DNA of 64,000 nt from Orthonyx spaldingii (taxonomy: Eukaryota; Chordata; Aves; Passeriformes; Orthonychidae), in contig VZTJ01000523.1 in assembly GCA_013397795.1 (NCBI GenBank), positions 3,782,598-3,846,597 on the forward strand. Direction: 5' to 3'. The notes under the pieces were generated by a model that saw nothing but the letters and a program-made list of their open reading frames with translations, searched no databases and was not told the origin of the DNA. Made by a program: the position numbers and the translations under genes. How positions within the stretch are numbered: position 1 is the stretch's first letter; each line of letters opens with the position of its first letter. Below, piece by piece: positions 1 through 37,400 of the stretch.

Positions 1-24603
<24,603 letters not shown>

Positions 24604-25403
24604 CTTCCCGGCGGGCTGAGCACGGCCGTCGCTGCTGCTGCTGCGCCGGTGGGGATCCGCACGGGCTCCGCGCTGCTGCTAACGGGACTCCGGCTGCGCC
24701 TCTCCGCCCCGCCGGCCAGGCCCCGCCCGGCGCCGCCCGAGCCGCGCTCCGGCCGCCCCCGAACCGGGTTGCAGCCCACGCCCAGGGAGGGCCGAGCCCG
24801 GCGATCGCTGCCGAGCGGCTCGGGACGGCGCGTTCGCGGGGCTGAGGGGGCTGCGGGGGCCGCGGGACACCCCCACCCGTGCAAGACCGAGGGCTTCCAG
24901 CGACCTGAACTAGTGCCTAGACAGCCCCCGTGGCAGAAGTTTCTGCGCGTTTCAGTGTCACTGGGACTTCTGGTCCTTGACAAAAGCATTTTTTAAGAAA
25001 ATAATGGTGTTTTGTCGGCGATTGCGCTGTTCAAAGTAAGACCGCAGCACTGACCTGTGACCAATGTTTCTGTCCCTCGTGTGCACACAGGTGCAGCTCA
25101 GCCCAGCCTCCTCGGCCCGCGGTGTGGCCGGTCAGTGTGTTGTTCTGTACAAAGTTTTCACAGCCATCCGTTTGACTAACGAGCACACTTCCAGCTCCAG
25201 GTGCTTCAAAAGCCCAAGGGACTGCGGCTCGCTGAAGTCACGTGTGGTCTTCAAGGCTTCTCCACGGCCACAACCATAATCACACAATATAAATGGCCAA
25301 TCAAATTCGTGGGTGAAAATAGTGGAGGACCAGTGGCAGTCCATCCGCCAAAGTTTCTCCTGCCATCTCTGTTTTGCAATCACTGATTGAGGGAATCGAG
25401 GTT

Positions 25404-25469
25404 CAGCGTTTTCATGGGGATTTAAAGAAGCCATCTCATCTCATTTGGTACTTTGAACGTCACTTTCAA
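25404..25469 (+). repeat. Left arm of 66-bp inverted duplication
   Basis: It begins CAGCGTTTTCATGGGGATTT and ends GTCACTTTCAA. It is identical at 65 of 66 positions to the reverse complement of 27,675-27,740. Flanking bases do not match. No target-site duplication flanks the pair, so simple transposon TIRs are not supported. Confidence 0.8.
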
Positions 25470-27674
25470 ACAGCAAACTAAGTCTTATTTTCCCCCAGGA
25501 AATAAGAAGTCATTCTTTTTAAAGTTAACAGTGTCCAGAAGAAGGAAATTACATAAATTTAATGTCTTATTTTTAAACAAAAGTAGGAACATATCATTTC
25601 TTTTTCTTGACTTTGTGTCTTCTTATCAATCATTTTTGTCTGGCAAGAGATGGAAACAGGGTCCAGGCGCTTTGTTTGCTTCAGCTGAATATGCAGGTTT
25701 CATTTAAGCTAGAATCTCTATGCTGTGCCAACACAGGAAAAAACATGAGTATAATTGGATTGATGTAAACTGGTGCAACTTTTCTGCACAGAAAGTCACA
25801 GGATGCCTAAGACACTGTTTAACAAAGTTTTCTCCCTTTTCTGACTCCTTTTTACGTTGAGACTTTCTTAGACTAGGTCAAACAAGATTGGTCCATGAAA
25901 GAGTTCCACTTATTTCCTACAGAAGTACATACTGACAGAAGACATACAGAATAACAAAGTCACTTGCTTGTGTTTTTTTGCCAGGTTTAGATCCAGAGAT
26001 GTTAGGTGTGAGATTTCTCCCTGAATTCAAGAGACTCTGTGGAGACTTCTTTCATGCTAGAAACATTTGTGATGGGGAGAGCCCAATTCTGCTTCTATTG
26101 TAACTTCTATACCAACATACCTTCATAAGACTTAAGTAACTGTTTGGAGAATTCCATTAATCTTTCTTGCAAAGGTGATAAAACTATAGATGATAAAAGT
26201 CTAGCTATTTCCTTGCCAAATTTAAGGGGTTGTAGTTTAACATCCAGAGACCTAAGATTTTCTTCATAGTGCTAATGACAGGAGTGCTAATGACGCAAAT
26301 GAAGCCCCATGCCAGTGAAACAATCAGATCCAAAGCAACTGTATTCCCACTTAGAGTGTGCCAGGCATTGGCCATGCCCACAGAAAGTCATAAACCTCGT
26401 GTCAAACAGTCCCAAACAGTCTGAAGGGCCGAGACAAAGCTTCAGCATAACATACACTTGTTTCTGACCCCAGCCATTTCTCTTGTCCTTCTTCCCTATT
26501 ATTCATATCAATAGCCAAACAAAATACCATTCATGCCACTTCTAAAGACAAGAGTATCCTGTGACAGGCACATGAGTCTCTACACTTCACTTCCTCTCCT
26601 GCTTCATCTTTTGCCCTTCCCCTTCACTGCTGAGGTGGAGAACAAGACATCTGAAATTTGAACCCCATGGTGCTACAGCCACAATTCCATGATGAATTCC
26701 TGCGACAGAGGAGCTGCACCAAGACCTGACCTTCCCCAGGGACCTCTCCTCTGCCAACTGCTGAGGAGGGATGGTGTCATCCAGCAGCCTTTTGCTGAGC
26801 CCTCCCTACCTGGCCATGTGTGAGAACAACCGTATCAGTGGATTCCTTGAGAACTGCAGGCAGGGGTTACATCTCCCTCTGACTTCAGGATGAAATTCCA
26901 AGGGGTGAAAGTATCAGCTGATTAAAATCCTCCTTGCAGGAGGCTGGAGAATTGAGTAACATTACCCAGGGCCTCAAAAACGCTGTTACTTCCAGACTGC
27001 TCAGATCCCAAATAATATTAAAGTATTTCAGAATTAGATTAGACCAGGATGACATTAAGCATTCTCCTGGGAAGAGGTCTGGTATTTCACTGGGGATTTA
27101 TTGTCTTGGTTTTATTTTCATCAAGCCTTTTGTAGTAGCTTCTTTTAAGCAGAAAGAGCACGTAAATTATTTGGTCTGACATACCAGAATTATTTAGCGT
27201 GAGCACTTAAACAAGGGGGGTTTTTTCATCAGCATATAGGTTTTTTGACTGATGAGGGGTAACTTGAGCTCCCCTTTGCCCGACTTTGAGAGGATAGAAG
27301 CCAAAGGTGTTTCATACTAGAGGTGTATTTCAGAGGGCTGAAATTTAGTTTGATTCACGAAAGTAAAGGAAGGCACAAAATGAAATTGTTGCCATAGTAT
27401 GAGAACTACACCTTCAACACACAGTAGTCCTGGATTGACTCTGTTTAAAATTAACTAGTCTGGTTCTGAGCTCTTCTCTGAATAGCAGCTGAACTTCTTT
27501 CTCCTGCTCTTACTGCTTTCCTTCTGCTCAGACATTAATGCCTATAGGTTCACAATGAGTTGCTGCCAGTGATGATCTTGGATCTCTTTAGTGTTTAATT
27601 GTATTTAGGGGTAAAAAGCATCTTTTCTCCCAAAGAAATACTATCACTCCATTCACACCTTTAAGTCTTGAGAA

Positions 27675-27740
27675 TTGAAAGTAACGTTCAAAGTACCAAA
27701 TGAGATGAGATGGCTTCTTTAAATCCCCATGAAAACGCTG
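27675..27740 (-). repeat. Right arm of 66-bp inverted duplication
   Basis: Reverse complement of 25,404-25,469 with one difference (GTTAC for GTCAC). The arms are 2.2 kb apart. Both arms read open in the same frame (HGDLKKPSHLIWYFER), but stops or divergence follow outside, so I do not call a protein. Confidence 0.8.
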
Positions 27741-30700
27741 TAATTTTTTGCACTGATTCTCAAGCTGGAAGGATAAGAGGGGTAAAGGGGAGAGCATCCC
27801 ACATTCAGGAAGGCAGGATTTGAAAAGGCCAGAAATAATTCCATTCCCATGGAGCTGCAGTGATTAGGGCAGAAGCTGAAGTGGCCACTGGATGTGTGAA
27901 CCCATTTATCTGATCCCCTTTGCACCTCAAGAAAAGGAACTCATTACAGTATATGGTCCCAGTTCCTGACTTGTCCATTCATCAGGGCAGAAATAGCTGA
28001 AACTGCCTGGAAATCCCAGGGATTTGTGTCAGCCAGATGCTTCGTAAAGTCCTAGTTCCTCATTCCCTCCAGCATATAAATCCCCCACTGGCAGTGACAC
28101 CCCCTGCAAGGAACATGGAGAAGGCTTTACTAGGAACAATGAATCACTGTATAGCCCACACCATCATCTCTTCCTGTATGTCTGGGATGTGCTGGGAATA
28201 GGCTATTTGTGCAAGGGGAGACTAAAGAGGAGGGTTTCAAACCAGACAAAAGGTGTGCAATGAATGCAATGACCATATGAAAAAAAAAAAGTAAGAACAA
28301 CTCATCTGCCAGAATTGTCTCACCTTCATTTTTTCTTTGTACCATATGGGAGCAAATGCTCATGCTTTCTACATCTTGTACTGCTTGCAGCAATGTGGGG
28401 AACAAAAGGAAATCTAATGGATATTCTGTGACTTTACTCCAAATACTTACAACCCAAATAACAGATAGCATCACTAGGAAGGACAAAACAATTAATGGGA
28501 ATATGTTTTGTCAGTTTGTGTGAAAGGTACTGATGTAGAAATGCTCTTAAATCTGTGCAGAATTGGAACAATGTGAGGTTTGGAGACTGACACTGGCACC
28601 TTCTCCTTAGAGCAAGGAGGTGCAGTAAATTCCACTGCTCTGTTCCACCTCAAACTAGTGAAGAAAAATTATTCCTGTGGGTGATGAGAAGAATCAAGGT
28701 GGGGCTTTCAGTTTTAGAAAAATTTATCTAATCTAAAAAGTATCTCCACTGATATTTATTCTGATAGGTTTGATGGTGTGATGTGTATCCAAAAGGAAAC
28801 GTGCTTACTCATATGTATTTCTCAGAGGCCATTAAGCATTTACAGTAATCATGGTCAGCTAAAAACGTAACAGAAGCAAAAGGTAAAAAACCTACATTAC
28901 CCACTGCATTTTATCCCCTTGAGGCATGTTAAGGAAACTTTGCTATCTGACCATTCAGGAGCCACTCCAGCAGTTACACTCCCACCTGACTTTAATGCTG
29001 GACCAAAGCCCTTCTCAACAGGCAGCTCCAGTGACCTGATAGTGGCCCCACTTGGCTCCCTGCACACCCCACTCTCAGACAGTCAGACAAGTTTTCCGTA
29101 CCAGCTTGACCCCAGGTTTCCCATACCAGAGTCTCAGACCTCTGGTTTTTTTAAATAGTTTTATCGTGGTGCAACAACAGAATCACAGTTTGACCTGGTG
29201 CCTCCAGGGAGGGACCCTGAAAAAAGGACTCCCTGGGCTTTCACATCCTCCCAGTCTGTGCTGGCCATAGCCTGGGATCTTCTGACTCATGGGCTCCTGC
29301 TGTGTCTCTGAGTGTCCGGTGACCTGGCTGGCACCACAGCTCCTCGTGCCATTGTGCAAAGGGTCGGTGCCAGTCCATGGCCTCCTGTCCTAGAGCTCAA
29401 TCCTCAGCCTGCACTGGAGTCTGCACACTGAGCTAGCTGCACTAAATGTATTCTTCAACAGGCAGTCCACAAAACCAGTGGGACGTCCATCAAAGCTGTC
29501 TTGACCAGCAAAGCCTCACTGTAACAAACCATGATGAAAAAAATCCAATTCAATATCCAGAATCTAACAAAACCTGATGCTCCAGTCTTCATCCACCTTA
29601 CCTTCTCAACAGGACAGTTCAAAGTTTGTAGACATAAAGTCTAGCAATTTTTTAATTCAATAGGGCTCAGACCATCAAGAGTTTACATGCAGTACCAATA
29701 GGCTTTGCTGCAGAAAGGAAGGTGATTTGGAGTCTTCAGCCAAGATCTTCACAGTTTCAGTGTCCCAAAGAAACAGGCTCACTGGGACATTTCTCTCTTC
29801 CCCCTCTCTCCTGCTCTGCCTCCTTCTCAGATTGCTGGTGTGGAGCCAAGATGATGGTACTGGTGTGATGACCATGTAGGGCCACTGCCTTTCTGACTCA
29901 GAGACTGAGAACTTGGAGCCTGTAACAAAAGCCACCAGGCATTTCCTTCCATGCCTGCCAGAGAATGGGAGTGGCCAGTCCAACTTCCAGGGCTGAGTAC
30001 CAGGCTCCAGATGGTTCTGATACCCCTCCCATTCAATTGATCAAATATTTCTGTAGGGTTTGAACTTCAGATGAGACAACGACCAGCCCATTTTTTCTTA
30101 GTTCAGGAGGTTAGAGGACAAGTCATGCCTTTGCACAATTTGGATCATGATTTCTGCAGATGGAATCTGGCTCACTGTAAGCCTCTGGGAGATTAAAGAC
30201 CACTGCATAGGAGTCTATCTGGAAGGCATCCATTTACACTGGGGTTTTCTGAAGGCATCAACATTTAATAATCAGGAGTAATTTATGTAGAATCATTCCT
30301 AGATGGTGAAAAGGATCAAGGAAGGACCAAACCCAGAAAGAACTGAGCAAGAACCAGGGAGAAGGCTCTTTTGAGAGGGATTTTCAGGTCATGCAGTTTC
30401 ACTATTTAAAATTAAACCCCTCCCAAAGGCACGTGGGTCACACAGGCAATGAGCTGTAATAGCAGGAACCTCCAACTGCAAACAAAATCCAGTTATGACA
30501 GGAGAGTGGAGACAGTAGTGTCCTCTAGATTAGAAACAGAGACTAGCAGATAGCTCTCCTTGGTCCTACAAGCTGTGTCAGAGGGTGACTGCATGATTTT
30601 ATATTCCTTTTGACTAGCTATGACAGTAATATAATAAGATTTGCTATCTCAGAGGGGGCTGACAAAGTTGTCATCTTAAGGCTTTAGATAACAGTGCAAA

Positions 30701-33116
30701 TTCTGCATTTTATGTTAATAGTTTACAAATAAATATCTCTACATATTATCTAAATTCTTAATTTAAGGGACTTGTTTCCTGGATAATTTTTTGGAGCTGT
30801 CAGTGCAAAGAGTTTATTTTTAAAGTCTTTTGTGGTGTTACAGTTCAAGTACTTCAGAGCACTGCTAGCATCAAGAGCCAGAGAGGCAGACAGCAGGACA
30901 AGAACAGCAGCTGTTTTTCTTGTCCAGGCTCCGTGATACATAAAAAGGGAAAAAACTGCACAAAAGTCTGATCTAAATCCCACCAACTGCAGATTTGCAG
31001 AACAGATGTAGATTAATATGGAGTCTCATTCTCCATATCTTAGGACTTTGTGTCATCAGGCACAGTAATGGTGTAAAATATGCCCCTCTACTTGGAAAGT
31101 GTCCATGTGCTCATCTTGCATAGGTGTTGAGAACAGCTGGAAAGTCAGGGCCATGTATTTGACCTATTCACTCTGCACACAGAGAAGTACACCCTGTAGC
31201 AGTGTACAAATAGTTGTTAAAAAGTTTTCACACATGCTCACCTTCCCTACCTCTAGCTCTCCTGGGGATTATTAGCTTCTCAGCCACCAAACTGCATGAG
31301 CAAGTCAAATCTACATTAGCTTTGTAATTCAGACCAGGAGTTTGGTTTTGAATTTTTATTTTTTTTTTTAATTTTAATTTCCTAATTCAGCACATTTTGT
31401 TTCCCATCATGGTGCAGTCTTATACCTGGTGAACTGAATTCCTTTTGGATGTGCTCCAGGAGTGTACCTATCATGCTTCAGCTACTGGCAAGCATTCAGT
31501 TAATTGGACCAGAACAGAGCAACTCCAAAATAATCTCACTGTGAAGCACATTTAGTGTTAATGTTAAATATTCAGCAGCAGCTCTTTCATTTTCCATATC
31601 TGCTCTTATTACACCACACCACTTGTTAATGTAGGCATGTTTACTTGTCAAAATGATCCAGACTTGCTTGTGTGTCTATTGAACCTAGATGGTGAAACCA
31701 TCTTTGAACCTGTTCAAACATTTTTAGCAAGATAAATTTTAATCAGGATGACAGAAGTAAGTTAGGAAGCAAAGAGACATGCAGATTTACTGGCACCTCT
31801 GTGGGGACAGTAACCTCCAAGGAAGACAGTCTCAAATGTAGCCAGAATAGCACCTTCAGCCCCAGGCCATGCCTGGGAGACAGGGATGGGTTTAGCACCA
31901 AACTGCAGTTTTGGGGTTGGCCTCAAAATTCTCCTTCTCCCCTCTACAAAATGCCCTAGGTTCACCCATGCATTAAGGCTTCACTGATTAACATCAAATT
32001 CCTCCTGGAACAGAGGAGTACACTTCCCCAGAGGTTTAACCCTCCAATGAGCCCCTACTCCCACTCAACTATCCCTGACCTTCTCTCCCACCTGACATTG
32101 TGATTTAAAAACCTTCTCTCCTTCACACACAGAGCAACTCCTTATAATCTAACTTTCTTCTGCTTTTCCAGTGCTCCAAGACTGACTCTGTGCTCCAGGC
32201 ATTCCAGCTCCTACAGAGCAGAATCAGAGCAGGGGTGGGGTTCTCAGTCTCAACACTTATATTACGTCCATTCTCCCCACTGTATTGAAACTTGGTCAAG
32301 TGAATCAATGCATTGGAAAATAGGGCTCAGAAAGCCATAAAAAGGGAAAAGAAAACCGGCCCATGTTTCCAGGTAGTGGCGTGAAACATGGAAGATGATC
32401 TCAGCACTAACCACTTCAGACAAATGACCCTTTACCAGTTCTTTCCATTTAAGCCTCGGCTCCATTCATTTTTGCCTGTGACTTAGATCTATTTTTGGAA
32501 ACCTTAAAAATATACAGGGAGTTGCCAGCCATTTTTATTCCAATGCAGGAACATTTTATACTGATGGCATTACTCCTGGCTCTTGCTTCAAATAGTAGGT
32601 TTTTTTCAAGGTGAACACCAAGCCCTGACCCATGGCAATGTCATCTCGGTAAGTATTGCATCTATTTCTGTGCTACAACATGAAGTGGACTCAAACCCAC
32701 AACTTGATTGTGCAAAAGCTGCCTAGAGCAGGAGTCTAATCTGGGGATGCTGATCTACCTCTCCCACTCAGCTGATACACTCACAAGTGAAGGGAATTCC
32801 CTCCCACCCCGTTAATATCACAGGATGTGAGATGCAGTCAGGGTTACATGACTGAGAGAAATGTGCACGCCTGGGCAAGCCTAACTCTACACTCACAGAC
32901 TATGCACCCAGCATTTTTTTTCCCTGTGGTGAAACAGGATGATGCACTACACAGAACATACCACCCAGCCCAGAGAGATGAAGGCATAAGAGATGACATC
33001 ATCTATTTTTCTTAGGTTTTTTACTAAACACTTGGCATCACTGATAAAAAAATGCAGAGAATTAAGGCATTTAGGGTATTTGTACAAGCAGAGCAAATGG
33101 GTAAGAGGAATTATAG

Positions 33117-33185
33117 GTGGATAGACAGACGACAGATCACAGACTGATAGGTAGGCACATATATAGACATATAGATACATACTGT
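33117..33185 (+). repeat. Degenerate GATA/GACA simple repeat
   Basis: Runs of GATAGACAGAC, ACAGATC, ATAGACATATAGATACATA. A decayed microsatellite. Confidence 0.5.
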
Positions 33186-33351
33186 GTTCTTGGCCGTTCT
33201 CTGTCACAGAACTTGCTGTCTTCACCAACAGACACAAAGAAGCAGACACTCAGTCCCAACTATGCCTGTTCTGTTTCAGGAGAATTCTTCTGTGTTCACA
33301 AGGAACGCAGACTTCTACTTTTAAAATGCAGCCATAACTTTTTTGCTTTGT

Positions 33352-34423
33352 TGTAAGGAGCCAACTCTGCCATTTTAGTCTGCCTCAACACTGTCTGCCA
33401 GGGCTGTCAGAGACATGACGGGGGAGAGAGTGAACACTGGCACTTGCAGGGGGGCAGCCAGGAGTGGGGTAAAGCCCGGTCTCTGGGGGGACTTCGCCTG
33501 GCAACACCTGGCACCAGGCAGTCGGCAGGAGACACTGTGGAAAGGTCTCCATCAAAGCGCAGCAGAAGAAAGTCTGAACTTGACCAATGGTGTCCTGCCA
33601 GCGGGCACAGCTTGGGAGGGGCCAGGGGGGTATGAAACCCCACTGAGCCACACGTTTTCGCGGGGGGCTGCGTCGCCATTTGAGAGGGTTTTTCCAACCC
33701 TGCCTTTGTGGGACTGATTGCCGGGACTCCCCCGCTGCAGCTCACCGGTGCCCGCCGGTCCCTCCTTTGCCCTGGCCCCAGCCTGACTCCGGCTCTCCTG
33801 CCCTCACTGTCCTGCCTCGCTGCGTCCCTGACCGCCTCCCTGCCGCTTCGCCGCCGCGCCGCTGCCTGGGTCGCCTGCATCCAAGCCTGACCCAGCCGCC
33901 CTGCCCCCCCCGCTCCGGCCGCTTGCCGCCACCCTCGCCGCGACCCTGTGCAGTGTCCTGCACCACCGCTCCGAGCGCCTGCGCACCGCGTCTCCAGNGC
34001 CCCGCGTCGTGTCGGCTCCTTTCGCGGGGGCAGCCGCGCCTGTGCAGCCGTGCGTGTAAAGCCGCGCCTCTCCGGGAGCTGCGCAGGCTCGCTGACACCC
34101 AGCCGGCCTCAGGCAGCCAGAATCCCACCCCTGCCGCCTGGATACCGACAGCACTTTGCTGCCTCACTGGTGGTAACGCCCTCTCTTTTCCAACTGTCCC
34201 CCCCCTTCCCCCTCTCTCTCTCTCCCGCAAATACCTTTTCCATTTTCCTGCCCCCTTTTCTGTCTTTCCGTCCTCTCTCGTTTGGGCAACTCCTTTTCCC
34301 TTTCGGTTGTGTTACAAATAAACGATTCTCAGATACAAGGTGTGCCTCGCTTGGTTTAATTCTGTTCTTGACCATCCATTTAAAGAGAACTCGTCGCTGT
34401 TCCCCCCCCATTGGAACGCGACA
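33352..34423 (+). mobile_element. GC-rich solo LTR (about 1.07 kb) with 5-bp target duplication
   Basis: It starts TGTAAGGAG and ends GGAACGCGACA. It is flanked on both sides by TTTGT (33,347-33,351 and 34,424-34,428). A polyadenylation signal AATAAA is at 34,317-34,322, followed by a G/T-rich stretch and an ~100-base U5-like end. Between about 33,700 and 34,150 it is CpG dense, with long C and CT tracts. There is no internal retroviral coding sequence or second LTR, so it would be a solo LTR left by recombination. A 5-bp duplication suggests an ERVL-like family, but the family is not identified. One N lies at 33,998. The long open frames inside are a composition effect. Confidence 0.6.
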
Positions 34424-34428
34424 TTTGT

Positions 34429-37400
34429 CTTACAATCTTTTTCTCTCTCTTAACCCATTTCTGTTTCTTCATTCTTAAGAAAAGAAAATCCCCTGAGCTA
34501 AAATGACAAGGATAAACGCTTCTAATATCAAAATTAGTTTTTTAAGCCAAACATGTTTTGAGAAGATCCCCAAGCCCAGGAGTCTTCCCCCTTCCCCACC
34601 ATACATATTCCCTGCATTTCCCTGATGATAGGGCCTCAGCACAATGAGTTTGCTTGTGTTTGGAGCCGATTTGCTCCAGAGAGCTTTTTAGTTATACAGA
34701 AAACCTGGTACAGGCCCTGTCCTGGACTTGGCATGCAGACCCTGTCACCACCACCAAAGACAGTGGAGGACAAAATTAGAAACTGAACTCACTTTGCCAT
34801 GAAGCTCCAAAGGCTTCCACTGGCTAACCTTAGTATTTTATTTCCAGTGGTGTGGTTGGCACTGTGAGAAAATATGAAGTTGGATAGTTAACGTTGCTTA
34901 AAGACAGGAATATGTACTAGGTGGTTTCTTGAAAGTCCGTTCCTATTTTCTATTAACCCTATTACTTGATGCATTTGTAGGAGCTGAATGCTTCCAGAAG
35001 CATAATAAATATAGGAACAGGATGGTGTAAGGTAGGACAGAATAGCAAGGCATAGCATAGCACAGAAGCAAACTTGTTCTTATCATTGGTCATCATGTCT
35101 TCAAGTCAATGTTTACAATGACACAATTTATAGTAAAGATACAGTAAAATATAGTGTAGTAAAGATATAGTGAAAATATAATTTATAATAAAGATTTCAG
35201 GCAATGTCAATTCAGTAAATATTTCATTTCAGCAACACAGACACTAAGATCCACTTTCATATTAACCAACCTGCACAGCTTGCCAAGGTAACTTGAGCTT
35301 TCTTTGAACAAAATTTAAACCTGTATTGCTCCACTGCAACATAAAAAAATGGTGAAGTACATCACCAGACCACACTGTATTTCATTAATCCACCTCTGGG
35401 CTGATGCCTTCTTTCTGAGAAAATGGATTGCTTTGAAAGGATGGCTCATTTATCTCGAGAGGAATTACTGCAAGTTGTTCTGTCTTGCCTCATTTTCCCC
35501 AGTCAATGCTTAATTACTGGGATGCTGATAGTCTTAATTAACAATTGCAATGCACTCTGAGGTCCAAATGCAAAAAAGATGATGGCATCAGCTTCCCAGG
35601 ATTCATTTGGTATTATGAGTATTCTGAGGGATTGACAGGGAATCTGCCTTTTATCTTATTAGTCCAACCACTGGTCTCTAGGAAACTCTGGGGGCCTTAC
35701 AATAAGAAAGCATTAAAAATACTGCTACAAACTCTGCTAAAGGCTTGCAGGAACCAGAGGAAGAGATTCCATATGCCAGTTCTTTGCCCAAGCTCTTGGA
35801 TTCAGGGGGCTGATCCACTCCCTTTGCCCCAGCACTGTAAATAAACAATGGTATCAGTAAATAAACAGGGAGTATAAAGCCTGTTTCTCTCGACAAATAG
35901 AAGACACAAGGCAAGAAGAAGAAAATTCATGCTGATTTTTGCAGGGTTGGCTTAGAAATGCTGAGTTGCTCCTTTTATTTCAGAATACAAGTGGTGTTAC
36001 TTCAACTGCACCCTTCCACACAGTTAGAGATCAGTCCACCTAAGCCTGATGGCTGGTATCAATATTGTACAACAGGACAAGGAGATCTCAAAACAATGCA
36101 CTGCTCACTCTGTACAAGCTCCATTCCTTGTGTAAAAGACTTGAGCCTGACTATTTGATCTTTCTCATTCCAGACAGAAGATCCTGCACCTTAGATAAGT
36201 ACAAAACATGTCAAAGAAACAGTGCCCACCTACTTTTCTGGGTTGCTGAGCAGCTGATCTCCCAAGGTATTCCTTGCCTTGTATGACTTGGTCCACTTCT
36301 CCTGTGGATGCAGACAAAACCAGTGACTTGAAGACATGGGCAGACTGGTGACACCTGCTTCAAACCAAATAAAATTAGGAAGCTGTTTCATCTACCACAA
36401 ACAATCACAGAAAGCTCTGTTTTCCTCAGGCTTTTTCTCCTTTCCATGAAGATGCAGATGATTTTGAAATTATGTATGTTGGAGGGATTGTTGTACTACA
36501 TGATACATCACATCCCCTGCTTGTTAGCATTAAAATGTAGCAGACATCCCCTTCCCTTGCCTCAAAACCTACACAGGCTAACTCACTGTATGAGTCCCAC
36601 AACCACACCCTGCCATGCTTGTTCAGCCCCTGCCCTGGGCCTCGGCAGGTCCCCAGGAGACCAAAACAGAAATACACCAACAAATTACAAAGCTTAAAAA
36701 GTCAACACCTTCCCTAAGTTCCTCTCAAGTTACTTCACATGGACCATTTCTTGGGCCTGGCATTCATTTTCTCTCTCTCCACTTGCCATGTGAATCTTGT
36801 CTATTGATTTCAGGGAATATAAAAGGCCAAGTGTGAGGACAGAATATATGTCTAAATTACCTGAATCTATGCCTAACCATAGATGTGAACTGTGTCAGTT
36901 TCCCTTCAGTTGCATTTTCTGGAAATTTCCATTTAAAAGAATTTAGAGGAAGTAGACCAACGAAATACAAATAAGGTATTTCTTTTCTTTTAGAAGATTT
37001 TTTTTCACACAAGCTGTGTTTCTGTGAACACTAATACGGGGTTCACACAGTTCTGTATCGCTGACAGTAAACTTTTCATCTGAAGCAGACAGGACATTTC
37101 TGTCTGATTAGCTAGGGCATTTTGAGTTTTGCTGACTTCATGCTTTACCATTAGAACATTTCAGCAGAGATGAGATTTTATCTGGCATAATCTATAGGTA
37201 CGTGGACAGGTGATGCAGAGTCTTCCTGGAAAAACAAATGCAGTAATGTTTTTTAATAATTTTGAACCGGAAGAAAGAGCCACCTCTGGACTGGCTCTTT
37301 GTATCACCTGGCTAATTTGTTTCTGGTCTGATACTTAGAGTCCTAAATCTGGCTTTACTGCCCTGGTGAATGATTGCTTTCCACATTCACTTTCACTTCA

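Larger units (their letters stand above)
24904..33351. other. Intergenic DNA upstream of MSN
   Basis: No recognisable exon. Reading frames are short. The only definite structure is the pair of inverted 66-bp copies at 25,404 and 27,675, and a degenerate simple repeat near 33,117. I see nothing further that I can support. Confidence 0.65.

Noticed and set aside
25404..27740. DNA transposon with 66-bp terminal inverted repeats
   Set aside because: Flanking bases give no TA, TWA or 8-bp duplication, and there is no transposase-like frame inside. Kept only as an inverted duplication.
29675..30036. Minus-strand frame with a faint look of a retroelement protein
   Set aside because: Resemblance is weak, no catalytic residues or neighbouring retroviral domains can be identified, and no LTR pair surrounds it.
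32650..32780. tRNA-like stretch on the minus strand with GGGTTTGAGTCC resembling a B-box
   Set aside because: No A-box at normal spacing and no convincing cloverleaf. It could be an ancient SINE but I cannot support it.
33680..34321. Open frame of 213 codons
   Set aside because: It lies inside the solo LTR in CpG- and C-rich sequence, is low complexity (Pro/Arg/Ser) and contains an N.
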